DNA from: Streptomyces xanthii | Lineage (GTDB): Bacteria > Actinomycetota > Actinomycetes > Streptomycetales > Streptomycetaceae | Reading direction: 5' to 3' | NCBI RefSeq assembly: GCF_014621695.1 | Contig: NZ_CP061281.1 | Span: 868,001-932,000 of the forward strand | DNA: 64,000 nucleotides | Part shown: positions 33,666 to 41,538 of the stretch, one piece after another | Position numbering within the stretch: position 1 is the first letter of the stretch | How the letters are laid out: each line of letters begins with the position of its first letter | The notes under the pieces: model-generated | Databases searched by the model: none | The model's input: the letters and a program-made list of their open reading frames with translations, nothing else | What the model was told of the DNA's origin: nothing | Program-made: the position numbers and the translations under genes

Positions 33666-35231
33666 TCACACCTGCGACTTGTGCAGTTCGAACCGTGCGA
33701 GGTGGACGTCGGCCCGCGCCTGCGTGATCCGCAGCCGGAAGCGGCGGGCCGTCACCGGTGTGCCGAGGGCGAGGACGCGGGCGGCGCCGACGGTGCCCGC
33801 GCCGGTGACGGCGGTCCAGCCGCCGTCACCCTCGGCCTCGACGACGAAGCTCTCGACCTGCTGGCCGTGCCGGATGTCCTCCGCGAGCCGGATCCGGTCC
33901 ACGGCCACCGGGCGGCCGAGGTCGACGGTGCGGGTGCCCGCGTCGTCGACGGTGACCTTCGCGTCCCGCGCGAGGTCGCCCGGCAGCTCGCGGTCGGTGC
34001 GCTCGCGGAACTCCCTCAGCCGGGTCACGTCGGCGGCCGGGAGCAGGCCGTTCGTGTCCGGCGGCACGTTGAGCAGCAGCACGGCGCCGCGGCCCACCGA
34101 GCGGAACCAGATGTCGGTGAGCTGCGCGACCGACTTGGGCTGCTGGTCGGCGTGGTAGAACCAGCCGGGCCGGATCGACACGTCGCACTCGGCGGGCCAC
34201 CACTGGAGGTAGGCGGCCTTGGTGCGGGCCTCCAGGAGCGCGTCGCGGCTGCCGTCGTCCGGCGCGTCGTAGGGCAGCGCGTAGTCGTACTTGCCGTTGC
34301 CGGTGTCCTTGACCGGGATGACGCTCCACTCGTTCTCGCGGGCCAGTCCGCCCTCGTTGCCGACCCAGCGGACGTCGGGCCCGGACACGGCGATCGAGGC
34401 GTCCGGGGCGAGTGCGCGGATCAGCGCGTACCAGCTGTCCCAGTCGTACTTCTCGACCTTGTCCGGCGGGATCCGGCCCTGCGACCCGTCGAACCAGACC
34501 TCGTCGACGGGCCCGTACTCGGTGAGCACCTCGTAGAGCTGGTTGAGCATGTGGGCGCCGTAGTCCGTGGCGTCGAGCTCGTACGTGGTCAGGTCGCGCC
34601 CGGAGCGGTCGTCGCCGTCGACGAGCTCGGGGATCGTGCGGGTGGAGCGGGCGCTGCCGTTGGCGTAGACGCCGTCGAGGTACTGGTTCTCGTCGGCGGG
34701 CGAGACGTAGACGCCGACCTTGATGCCGTGGCGGCGCATGGAGGCGGCGAAGTCGCGCAGGACGTCGCCCTTGCCGCCGCGCCAGCTGCTGGAGCGGACG
34801 CTGTGGCCGGTGTACCGGGACGGGTAGAGGACGAAGCCGTCGTGGTGCTTGACGGTGAGGATGGCGAGCTTGAAGCCGCCGTCGGCGAGGGCGCGGGCCC
34901 ACTGGTCGGTGTCGAGCCCGGTGGGCTGGAAGATCTCCGGGTCCTCGTCGCCGATGCCCCATTCGAGGCCGGTGAAGGTGTTGACGCCGAAGTGCAGGAA
35001 CGCGGTCTTCTCCAGGCCCTGCCAGGCGATCTGGCGGGGAGTGGGCCGGACCTGGGACGCCTTGGCGACGAGTTCGTCAAGGGTGTCGTCGGGGCTCACG
35101 GGGATCCGGAAGCGGGGTTCGGCGGCGCCGCGCGCGGTCGCCGCGGAGGCGGCGGACGCGGGCAGGCCGGTGGTGGCGACGGCGGCGGTGGCCGTCGCGG
35201 CGAACAGGAGGTGTCGTCTGCTGAGTGCCAT
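33666..35231 (-). CDS. Secreted GH29 alpha-L-fucosidase with C-terminal discoidin-like module
   Basis: 521 residues. Tat signal (SRRHLLFAATATAAVATTGL) ending near ASAASA. GH29 barrel: LEKTAFLHFGVNTFTGLEWG, ILTVKHHDGFVLYPSRYTGH, GIKVGVYVSPADENQYLDG and VDEVWFDGSQG, whose Asp is the expected nucleophile. After residue 400 a beta-sandwich of the F5/8 type-C kind follows (VDRIRLAEDIRHGQQVESFV). It releases terminal L-fucose, presumably outside the cell, feeding the fucose operon at 20-28 kb. Downstream of the GH20 gene in the same orientation. Confidence 0.92.
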   Translation of the reverse strand: MALSRRHLLFAATATAAVATTGLPASAASAATARGAAEPRFRIPVSPDDTLDELVAKASQVRPTPRQIAWQGLEKTAFLHFGVNTFTGLEWGIGDEDPEIFQPTGLDTDQWARALADGGFKLAILTVKHHDGFVLYPSRYTGHSVRSSSWRGGKGDVLRDFAASMRRHGIKVGVYVSPADENQYLDGVYANGSARSTRTIPELVDGDDRSGRDLTTYELDATDYGAHMLNQLYEVLTEYGPVDEVWFDGSQGRIPPDKVEKYDWDSWYALIRALAPDASIAVSGPDVRWVGNEGGLARENEWSVIPVKDTGNGKYDYALPYDAPDDGSRDALLEARTKAAYLQWWPAECDVSIRPGWFYHADQQPKSVAQLTDIWFRSVGRGAVLLLNVPPDTNGLLPAADVTRLREFRERTDRELPGDLARDAKVTVDDAGTRTVDLGRPVAVDRIRLAEDIRHGQQVESFVVEAEGDGGWTAVTGAGTVGAARVLALGTPVTARRFRLRITQARADVHLARFELHKSQV

Positions 35232-35266
35232 GCGGGTGGGTCCCTTTCGTCGCGGCCTGGTTCCGC

Positions 35267-37159
35267 TCAGTTCTGGGTGAGGGTCCAGGTCGTCGGGGTC
35301 TCCTGGTCGGGCGGGTACTGCGCGAGCCCGCCGTCGGGGCCGGCGTCGAGCGTCATGCGGGTGATGGCGTTGGTGAGGGTGAGGCCGCCCGGCGCACGGG
35401 TGAGCTGCCAGCGCTGGAGGGTGTTCTCGGGATCGCAGGTCTCCCAGGTGGCGGCGGAGCCGGGCTGCAGCGGCACGTTGAGGGTGAGCTTGCCGCTGCG
35501 GGTCTCCAGGCAGGTGCCGGAGGCGGAGTCGGTGAGCGTGGCGTAGCCGTCGGGGGTGCGGGCGACGCGGACCGTGCGGGCGGGGGTGCGTCCGGCGCGG
35601 TCGGCGAGGGTGTACGTGCCGTCGGCGACGGGGACGCGGGTCAGGTCGCGCAGACCGGGCGCGGTGCCGGCCGCCGCGGCGCGGGCGGTGAAGGCGCCGT
35701 AGTCGGCGTCGGGGTGGGCGGCGCCCCACGTGACCTGGGCGATGTGGGCGAGGGCGGGGGCGGTGGCCCGCGCGACCTCGTTCTCGGTCTCGCCGCGACC
35801 GTTGTCGGGCCAGAGGCTGATCTTGGCTCCGGTGATGCCCTTGCTGGAGGTCAGCTTCTCGCCCTCGAAGCTGCGCGGGTCCCACTGCTCGTCGTAGAGC
35901 TTGCGGGTGTTCGTGTGGAAGCCGCCGCGCACGAGGTAGAGCGAGTAGGCGGCGTTCATCACCGGGTGGCCCTGCGCGATGAGGGTGCTGGGCCTGACCT
36001 TGACGTTCAGCCAGTGTTCGACGGTGGTGCCGGGGGCGACGGGCACGGTGTTGGCGCCGGTCAGGCCGTCGTTCCAGATGCGCAGCGCCTTGCCCTTGCT
36101 CCGCGCGTAGGCCTCGACACGGTTGACGAAGTCGATGAACGCGTCCTGGGGCGTGGCGTCCGGGCCGTACTTCTCGCGCGCGTACTCCAGGACGTGCGGG
36201 TACTTGGCGAAGTCGGAGCCGAGCATGTACTCGTCGGCGCCCATGTGCCACCAGCGGGCCGGGAAGACGTCGGCGTACTCGTCGACGAGGCTCTTGTAGT
36301 AGGCGAACGCCTCGGGCTTGGTGACGTCGAGGCGGGAGGGCTGGGCCTTGCCGTCGGTGTCGACGAGCTGGAGGTCGGGGCGGTTCTCGATCCACGGGTC
36401 CATGTGCCCGGGTGAGTTGATCTCGGGGACGATCGTGACGTGGTACTTCTCGCCGAGCGCGACGAGCCGGCGGATCTCGCCCTTGGTGTAGTAGCCCCAG
36501 GTGTTCGCCTCGGGGTGCCGGTCGCTCTTGACCTTGATCTCGAGGAGCAGCTGGTTGAGCTTGCGGTACGCCATGTCGCGGACGAGGTTCTCCAGCCAGT
36601 CGGTGGAGATGTGCACGTAGCAGGCGCAGACGCCGACGCCGCGCTCCGGGTAGCGGGGCACGTCGACGGTCCGTCCGGCCGGGATCGTGTCGCCCCGGGC
36701 GAGGAGCTGGAGCAGGGTGCGGGTGCCGTAGAACGCTCCGGTCTCGGCGGCGCCGGTGATCTCCAGGCGCTGCCCGGCCCGCAGCTCGTAGCCCTCCGTG
36801 CCGAGCGGCTCCCGGCCGGGGGCGACGTCGACGACGATGTCACCGGTCCTGGCGGGGCCGTCGGTGACGGGCACGGTGCCGTGGCCGGCCGCGCGCAGGT
36901 CGCCGGCGAGGGTGCGGGCGACGCGGCGGGACGCGATGTCGTCGGCGACGAGCCTGGTCCGGTCGCCGAAGGTGTAGGTGCCCTGTCCCGCCGTCCAGTC
37001 GGTCAGGGCCGGCAGGGTCTGCGGGGCGGCGGCCTCGGCACCGGGGGCGGCGTGGGCGGCGGTGACGGGGAGCGCCGCGACGAGGAGGGCCAGGGCGGCG
37101 CCGACGATGCGCGGTCTGCGGCGCCCTGCGGGCGGTTTCGTACGCGACTCGGTCAACAT
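35267..37159 (-). CDS. Secreted GH20 glycosidase (beta-N-acetylhexosaminidase or lacto-N-biosidase-like)
   Basis: 630 residues from ATG 37159. A Sec-type signal follows basic residues (RIVGAALALLVAALPVTAAHA). A GH20b-like N-terminal domain leads into the barrel: YPERGVGVCACYVHISTDWL, YRKLNQLLLEIKVKSDRHPE, IVPEINSPGHMDPWI and WWHMGADEYM, where Asp-Glu are the catalytic pair. The C-terminal 110 residues look like a ricin-type or similar lectin domain (GTCLETRSGKLTLNV, NTLQRWQL). GADE in place of the common GGDE and the fucosidase neighbour suggest action on fucosylated host-type glycans; the exact specificity is inference. Confidence 0.9.
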   Translation of the reverse strand: MLTESRTKPPAGRRRPRIVGAALALLVAALPVTAAHAAPGAEAAAPQTLPALTDWTAGQGTYTFGDRTRLVADDIASRRVARTLAGDLRAAGHGTVPVTDGPARTGDIVVDVAPGREPLGTEGYELRAGQRLEITGAAETGAFYGTRTLLQLLARGDTIPAGRTVDVPRYPERGVGVCACYVHISTDWLENLVRDMAYRKLNQLLLEIKVKSDRHPEANTWGYYTKGEIRRLVALGEKYHVTIVPEINSPGHMDPWIENRPDLQLVDTDGKAQPSRLDVTKPEAFAYYKSLVDEYADVFPARWWHMGADEYMLGSDFAKYPHVLEYAREKYGPDATPQDAFIDFVNRVEAYARSKGKALRIWNDGLTGANTVPVAPGTTVEHWLNVKVRPSTLIAQGHPVMNAAYSLYLVRGGFHTNTRKLYDEQWDPRSFEGEKLTSSKGITGAKISLWPDNGRGETENEVARATAPALAHIAQVTWGAAHPDADYGAFTARAAAAGTAPGLRDLTRVPVADGTYTLADRAGRTPARTVRVARTPDGYATLTDSASGTCLETRSGKLTLNVPLQPGSAATWETCDPENTLQRWQLTRAPGGLTLTNAITRMTLDAGPDGGLAQYPPDQETPTTWTLTQN

Positions 37160-37368
37160 GAGATCCGAGGATTCCCGCACCCAGGATCATCGGTCCATGG
37201 ACATCCCCGGCGAATACTTGGACATCCGGTCGCGACCGCCCGGGACACATCGGATGTTCCGCACGTCTCGTCCCGCGGGCTGTACAGCCCCGGACACACG
37301 TCGGCCCGCGCCTCCGGTCAGGAAGGCGCGGGCGGGCGATCCACTTCTCTCGAGCCGTGGCGTCGGAC

Positions 37369-37542
37369 TCAGTCGACGCTGGGCAGGATGTGCGGCTCGG
37401 CGAGATCCTCCTCGTAGCCCGCGAGTCGGATCGGGGCCGACCGGGCCCAGACCTCGAGGCTGCCGAGGCGCTCCGGCCGTCGGCCGGCCCGGTCCGCTCG
37501 ATCCTTCGGGCGTTGCTCTCGCGTCGTCTTCTCTGGTGTCAC
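37369..37542 (-). CDS. 57-residue peptide of unknown function, possible RiPP precursor
   Basis: GTG 37542 has an ideal AAGGAG 6 nt upstream, and the frame ends at TGA 37369. The first 25 residues are highly charged (TPEKTTREQRPKDRADRAGR); the rest reads LGSLEVWARSAPIRLAGYEE and then DLAEPHILPSVD. There is no Cys and no signal peptide or membrane helix. The split into a charged leader and a less charged C-terminal core recalls ribosomally made, modified peptides, but no modifying enzyme is adjacent: the downstream gene is GH20 and the upstream one DUF4142. I do not recognise the family. Confidence 0.6.
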   Translation of the reverse strand: MTPEKTTREQRPKDRADRAGRRPERLGSLEVWARSAPIRLAGYEEDLAEPHILPSVD

Positions 37543-37898
37543 CGCGCACTCCTTGTGTGTCGGGGTAACCCTCACCGGCATGACCGGCCCAGCTTCACGC
37601 GGGGCACTGGACACCCGATCGGGCTTGAGTGGAAGGCCAGTTCGGGCGCGGTGGCGCCGGTGTCGCTGGTGGAATCGACCTGTGGTGATCGGTCTTTCCC
37701 TGGACGGCCCCTGGATCGGGTGGGACCCACTTGCGGTGACCGTCCGGCTACAGCCTAACCATATGAGCGCGGGTCCGCTCACCGGGGCTGAAGATTTTAC
37801 GTACCTGAGAGGTTTACGTGAGTTCATTCAGCCATGACGGACCGTTCAGGCGCGACTGCTTTTTCCTGTTCTTTCCGCCACAGCCCGACTTGGGCGTT
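37543..37898. other. Long 5' region of the small peptide gene, no gene seen
   Basis: 356 nt between the peptide start and the DUF4142 stop. No convincing ORF on either strand. Near 37793-37820 there is an AT-rich patch with a direct repeat TTTACGT at 37796 and 37813 (17 nt apart) flanking ACCTGAGAGGT. That could be a regulator site for the reverse-strand peptide gene. The remainder is GC-rich and featureless to me. Confidence 0.5.
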
Positions 37899-38681
37899 TC
37901 AGGAGGTGGGGGCGGGACGGTCGGTGTCGATGACGCGGCCCGGCTCGTCCGTCGGCTGGGCCGAGGGCCGTGAGGTCGCCTCCGGGGAACCGGTGGGTCC
38001 GGCGGCCGGAGCCGGGTCCCGCGGGGTCCGGCCGTCCGGCGGGGGCGGGCCGGTCGGACTGGCCGTCGCGGTGCCCGCCGCCTCGTTCGCGAGGGCGTCG
38101 AAGTCCACGTCACCGGTGTTCTCCAGCATGGTGATGTGGTCGAGCACGGTCTGGTTGGCGTCCGTGGCGAGCTCCCGCACGAGCGTGTTGCGGGTCGTGT
38201 GGCGGACCTGGGCGATGAGGGCGAACACCTTGCCGTGGGAGTCGCGCAGCAGATTGGCGAACTTCCGCTCATAGTCCTTGCCGCGCGCCGCGCTCAGCTG
38301 AGCCAGCCAGCCCTGCTGCTGCGCGTTCGGCTGGCTCGGCAGTTCCACGCCGAGCCGGGACGCGACCGACCGCACCCGCTGGTCGAGATCGGTGTGCCCG
38401 ACGACGAGGTGGTCCCCCGCCTCGCGCACGGCCCGCGTCGGCGCCCGCTCCATGGCCTGCTGTCCCGCGGGGATCTCCCAGAGCCCGGCGAGCCGGACCT
38501 TCACGATGAAGTCCCGGTCCGTCGCGGACAGCGGCCCCCACCGGGTGGCCACCGTGCCGGCGTCCAGGTTCGCCTGCCCCGTCCCCGACCGGTCGGCGTA
38601 CGACCAGATCGGGAACGCCAGGGCGGCGACGGTGGCGAGGAGAGCGGCGATGATCAGAGCGGTGCCGTTGACGCGACGCAA
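37899..38681 (-). CDS. DUF4142 domain protein, membrane-anchored
   Basis: 260 residues. The N-terminus is a signal anchor (GTALIIAALLATVAALAFPI). A four-helix DUF4142 region follows (SATDRDFIVKVRLAGLWEIP, AVREAGDHLVVGHTDLDQRV, TTRNTLVRELATDANQTVLD). The last 60 residues are Pro/Thr/Ser-rich and disordered. The ferritin-like family is secreted and of unknown function, often linked to stress. A TTG start at 38681 is supported by GGGAGG about 5 nt upstream; no better ATG or GTG exists in frame. Confidence 0.85.
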   Translation of the reverse strand: MRRVNGTALIIAALLATVAALAFPIWSYADRSGTGQANLDAGTVATRWGPLSATDRDFIVKVRLAGLWEIPAGQQAMERAPTRAVREAGDHLVVGHTDLDQRVRSVASRLGVELPSQPNAQQQGWLAQLSAARGKDYERKFANLLRDSHGKVFALIAQVRHTTRNTLVRELATDANQTVLDHITMLENTGDVDFDALANEAAGTATASPTGPPPPDGRTPRDPAPAAGPTGSPEATSRPSAQPTDEPGRVIDTDRPAPTS

Positions 38682-38724
38682 GCGGGCCTCCCGGTGACCG
38701 GCGTCGGCTCGCCCGTGCGGCGAG

Positions 38725-39624
38725 CTACGTGGTGGTACGGGAAGATACGGCCGCCGGGTCCGCCGTGTTCACGTCCTCGCGGTGTTCGTCCCCCTCGCTC
38801 ACGGTGGGTGTACGGCCGCGCCAGGCCCGGACCACGAGCACCACGCCCACCACGGCGACGGCCGCGACGAGCAGCGCCGCGTCCGGGACGTGTCCGCCGG
38901 CCGACCGGGCCCACTGCTCGACGGCGAACGAGTCGTCCACGTCCAGCAGTCCGGGCAGCGCCGTCGTCCCGTCGAACACCAGGAACAGGGTGCCGAGGGC
39001 GAGGAAGAAGAGGCCCGAGACGAGCGAGGTCGAGTGGGTCTCGAAGCGGCCGAGGCGCACGGCACGGCCGCGCAGGAACCGGCGCCGCCCCAGGTCGAAC
39101 CGCTCCCACAGCAGCGCGAGCAGGAACAGCGGCACGGCCATGCCGAGGGCGTAGACCGCGAGCAGGACGCCGCCGTACACGGGATGCCCGCCGAGCGCGG
39201 CGACGGTCAGGACGCTGCCGAGGATGGGGCCCGCGCAGAATCCGGCGAGCCCGTAGACAGCGCCGAGCGCGTAGACGGACACGGCGGTGGTGGGGCGGAT
39301 GCGCCCGGAGAGCTCGGTGAGCCGCCGGGAGGTGAATCCGCGCCCCGCGATCTGGAGCACCCCGAGCACGATGACGGTCCAGCCGCCGACCGTGACGAGC
39401 AGGTCCCGGTGCCCGTAGAAGAAGCGGCCGGCGTACGAGCCGGCGGCGCCGAGCGGGACCAGGGTCGTGGCGAGGCCGAGGTAGAAGACGCCGGTGCGGG
39501 CGACGAGCCGGGTAGGGCTGTCGATCGAGTAGGCGAAGAACGCGGGGAGCAGCAGCGCGCTGCACGGGCTGAGCAGGGCGAGCAGGCCGCCGAGGAACGC
39601 CGCGAGGTAGCCGATGTCGCTCAC
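38725..39624 (-). CDS. CcdA-type cytochrome c biogenesis / disulfide transport protein
   Basis: 299 residues, about 6-7 helices. Paired membrane cysteines of the DsbD_2/CcdA fold: LLALLSPCSALLLPAFFAYS in the first helix and GLAGFCAGPILGSVLTVAA in the fourth. It moves reducing equivalents across the membrane to extracytoplasmic thiols. GTG 39624 overlaps the DsbA-like stop by 4 nt, so the two work as a pair. The C-terminal tail (about 50 residues) adds an extra helix and a charged end. Confidence 0.9.
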   Translation of the reverse strand: MSDIGYLAAFLGGLLALLSPCSALLLPAFFAYSIDSPTRLVARTGVFYLGLATTLVPLGAAGSYAGRFFYGHRDLLVTVGGWTVIVLGVLQIAGRGFTSRRLTELSGRIRPTTAVSVYALGAVYGLAGFCAGPILGSVLTVAALGGHPVYGGVLLAVYALGMAVPLFLLALLWERFDLGRRRFLRGRAVRLGRFETHSTSLVSGLFFLALGTLFLVFDGTTALPGLLDVDDSFAVEQWARSAGGHVPDAALLVAAVAVVGVVLVVRAWRGRTPTVSEGDEHREDVNTADPAAVSSRTTT

Positions 39625-40367
39625 TTGGCGTCCCGCGCCTTCTTCTCCTCCTGTGCCTTCGCGGTCTCGACGGCCTGCTCGAAGACCGCGTCGGACTGGG
39701 CGCCCGCGATGGGCTGACCGTTGATCAGGAAGGAGGGCGTGGAGGTGGCGCCCAGGCTGTACGCCTCGCCCTGGTCCTTCTTGACGGCCGCGTGGGCCTG
39801 TTCGCCGTCGAGGTCGCGGCGGAACCGGTCGAGGTCCTTCACCCCGGCCTCCCGGGCGAGCGCGTCGAGGCGGTCCGCGCCGAAGCCCTTCTCCTTGGCG
39901 CCCTCGGCGTAGGCGGCCGCGTGGAACTGCCAGAAGCGGCCCTGCTGTCCGGCGGCCCAGGCGGCGCGCGCCGCGGTCTCGGATTCGGCGCCGAAGATGG
40001 GGAAGTTGCGCCACTCGATGCGCAGGGTGCCGTCCTCGACGTACTTCTTCACGAGGCCGGGCTCGGTGTCGCGGGCGAACTTCCCGCAGTAGCCGCACCG
40101 GAAGTCGGCGTACTCGATGAGGACGACGGGCGCGTCGGCGCGGCCCTGCGCGAGCGGGTCCTTCGCCTCGCGGCGGGCGAGCTTCACGAGGGCCTGGGTG
40201 GTCTCGTCGGCGGGCCCCTGCTCGACGGTCGCGGCGCTGCCGGTGCTTGCGGCGTCGCGCGGCTCGGGCTTGGTGGCGGTGTAGGAGACGAGGCCGAGCA
40301 GGGCGGCGGCCACGGCGACGCCGGCGCCGATGGCCAGGGGACGGGCGATCTTCTTCTTCTCGGGCAT
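39621..40367 (-). CDS. Membrane-anchored DsbA-like thioredoxin
   Basis: 248 residues. An N-terminal anchor (LAIGAGVAVAAALLGLVSYT) is followed by a DsbA/thioredoxin_4 domain with the redox pair DFRCGYCGKFA, EWRNFPIFG and the cis-Pro loop TSTPSFLING. It acts on the outer face of the membrane as a disulfide oxidase or isomerase, with CcdA (overlapping by 4 nt downstream) as likely electron partner. ATG 40367 has AAGGAC upstream. Confidence 0.92.
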   Translation of the reverse strand: MPEKKKIARPLAIGAGVAVAAALLGLVSYTATKPEPRDAASTGSAATVEQGPADETTQALVKLARREAKDPLAQGRADAPVVLIEYADFRCGYCGKFARDTEPGLVKKYVEDGTLRIEWRNFPIFGAESETAARAAWAAGQQGRFWQFHAAAYAEGAKEKGFGADRLDALAREAGVKDLDRFRRDLDGEQAHAAVKKDQGEAYSLGATSTPSFLINGQPIAGAQSDAVFEQAVETAKAQEEKKARDAK

Positions 40368-40443
40368 GCCGAAAGGTCCTTGCGTGAGGAGGAGGTGACG
40401 GTGCGACGGGTTCCGGGCAGGCGGAAGCGGCCCGGGGCGTCGG

Positions 40444-40830
40444 CTACACGCGCAGGACGGACAGTTCGACGGGTGACGGCGCGTCGGCCGGGGGCGGGGC
40501 GCGGCCGGCCGGGGTGCGGGGCGCGGGCGCGTCGAGCAGTGCGGCGGCGCCGCGGCCGTGCTCGTGGGCGAGCGGCGCGAGGAGTTCGTGTGCGGCGGTG
40601 CCGCGGTGTGGCAGACCCTGCCGGTCGTCGGGGGCGTGCTGCCGCTGCGGGTCGCAGCCCGGGACGGCCGGCGCAGCCTGCCGGCTCGCGCTGATCTCGG
40701 CGGCGCCGGGCGCGGCCGAGGCGAAGGACCGGGCGCAGTGCTGGGCGCCGAGGACGGACAGGAGCAGGCCGATGAGCACGACGCCCCACAGCACGCGGGT
40801 GCGGGGGACGGTGCGGGGCATGCGGGCCAT
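40444..40830 (-). CDS. Small membrane-anchored hypothetical protein
   Basis: 128 residues. A basic N-terminus and a hydrophobic helix (VLWGVVLIGLLLSVLGAQHC) suggest export or anchoring. The rest is Pro/Ala/His-rich (AHELLAPLAHEHGRGAAALL) without a recognisable fold. It is upstream of the DsbA/CcdA pair in the same orientation (76 nt gap) and may belong with it. ATG 40821 is an alternative start. No family recognised. Confidence 0.6.
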   Translation of the reverse strand: MARMPRTVPRTRVLWGVVLIGLLLSVLGAQHCARSFASAAPGAAEISASRQAAPAVPGCDPQRQHAPDDRQGLPHRGTAAHELLAPLAHEHGRGAAALLDAPAPRTPAGRAPPPADAPSPVELSVLRV

Positions 40831-40936
40831 TGTGCCCCACGCGGGGGACGGACCGTTAACGTCCCGTTGACCGGTCCGTCAGGTGTCCATGGTCGGCTGG
40901 GGTCGACCACCGGAAGACCTTCGGGAGGAGTCACCC

Positions 40937-41443
40937 ATGCCGTCCCCGCACCGCTTCGAACCTTGCACCGTCGAGGAGCTGATGGCGGCGCTGCGCGCCC
41001 TCGGCCCCGAGCACGCGCTGCGGACGGCGGCGCTGCTGCGCCGCGCGCACCCCAGCGACAAGGAGCTCCAGCTCGCCGGGCTCGTCCACGGTCTGGTCGG
41101 CGACGCGGGTGAGGCGGCCCCGACCGCCGAGGCCGTGCGCGGGCTGCTCGGCGAGCGGGTGGCCCGACTGGTGCGGCTGCGCGTCCCGGCGCGGCGCTAT
41201 CTGGCGGCGGTCGAGCCCGGCGCCGTCCAGGCCGGGTCCGGTCTGCGCGGCGGGCCGATGAGTCCGGGCGAGGCGGCCGCGTTCGAGGCCGATCCGCTGG
41301 CGTGGGACGCGGTGGCGCTGTGCCGGGCGACGGACGACGCGGGCCGGGCGGCGGGTCCGGGCGCGGGGGTCGTGGAGGACTGGCGCGAGCTGCTGGAGCG
41401 GGCCGCGCAGGGGCTCCTGCGGACGCCCGCCCACAGCCGCTGA
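40937..41443 (+). CDS. HD-domain protein with degraded metal site (PhnZ-like fold)
   Basis: 168 residues. The pattern matches small HD-domain oxygenase/hydrolase proteins: EHALRTAALLRRA (H26), ELQLAGLVHGLVGD, VRLRVPARRYLAAVEP and GGPMSPGEAAAFEADPLAWD. The canonical His-Asp pair should be at residues 51-52, but the sequence there is His-Gly (LVHGLV). The iron site is therefore incomplete and catalysis may be lost or changed. GGGAGGAG lies 6 nt before ATG 40937. The gene stands alone. Confidence 0.75.
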   Translation: MPSPHRFEPCTVEELMAALRALGPEHALRTAALLRRAHPSDKELQLAGLVHGLVGDAGEAAPTAEAVRGLLGERVARLVRLRVPARRYLAAVEPGAVQAGSGLRGGPMSPGEAAAFEADPLAWDAVALCRATDDAGRAAGPGAGVVEDWRELLERAAQGLLRTPAHSR

Positions 41444-41495
41444 TCCGCCCGCTCCCTGCCCACCCCGTCACCGACTTCCCACGCACCTCGCACGG

Positions 41496-41510
41496 CTGAC
41501 GCATCGTCAG
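41496..41510. promoter_or_regulatory. 15-bp palindrome upstream of SDR gene
   Basis: CTGACG-CAT-CGTCAG is a perfect 6-bp inverted repeat with a 3-nt spacer, 28 nt before the SDR start at 41539. Spacing and form suit a TetR-type operator. No TetR gene is adjacent, so the regulator would be encoded elsewhere. Confidence 0.65.
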
Positions 41511-41538
41511 TCAGCCGAGAACGTGAGACCGTACGCCC

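Noticed and set aside
37553..37837. Forward-strand 94-codon frame in the region upstream of the peptide gene
   Set aside because: No ribosome-binding site, no coding bias and no recognisable motif; the reverse-strand peptide gene is better supported.
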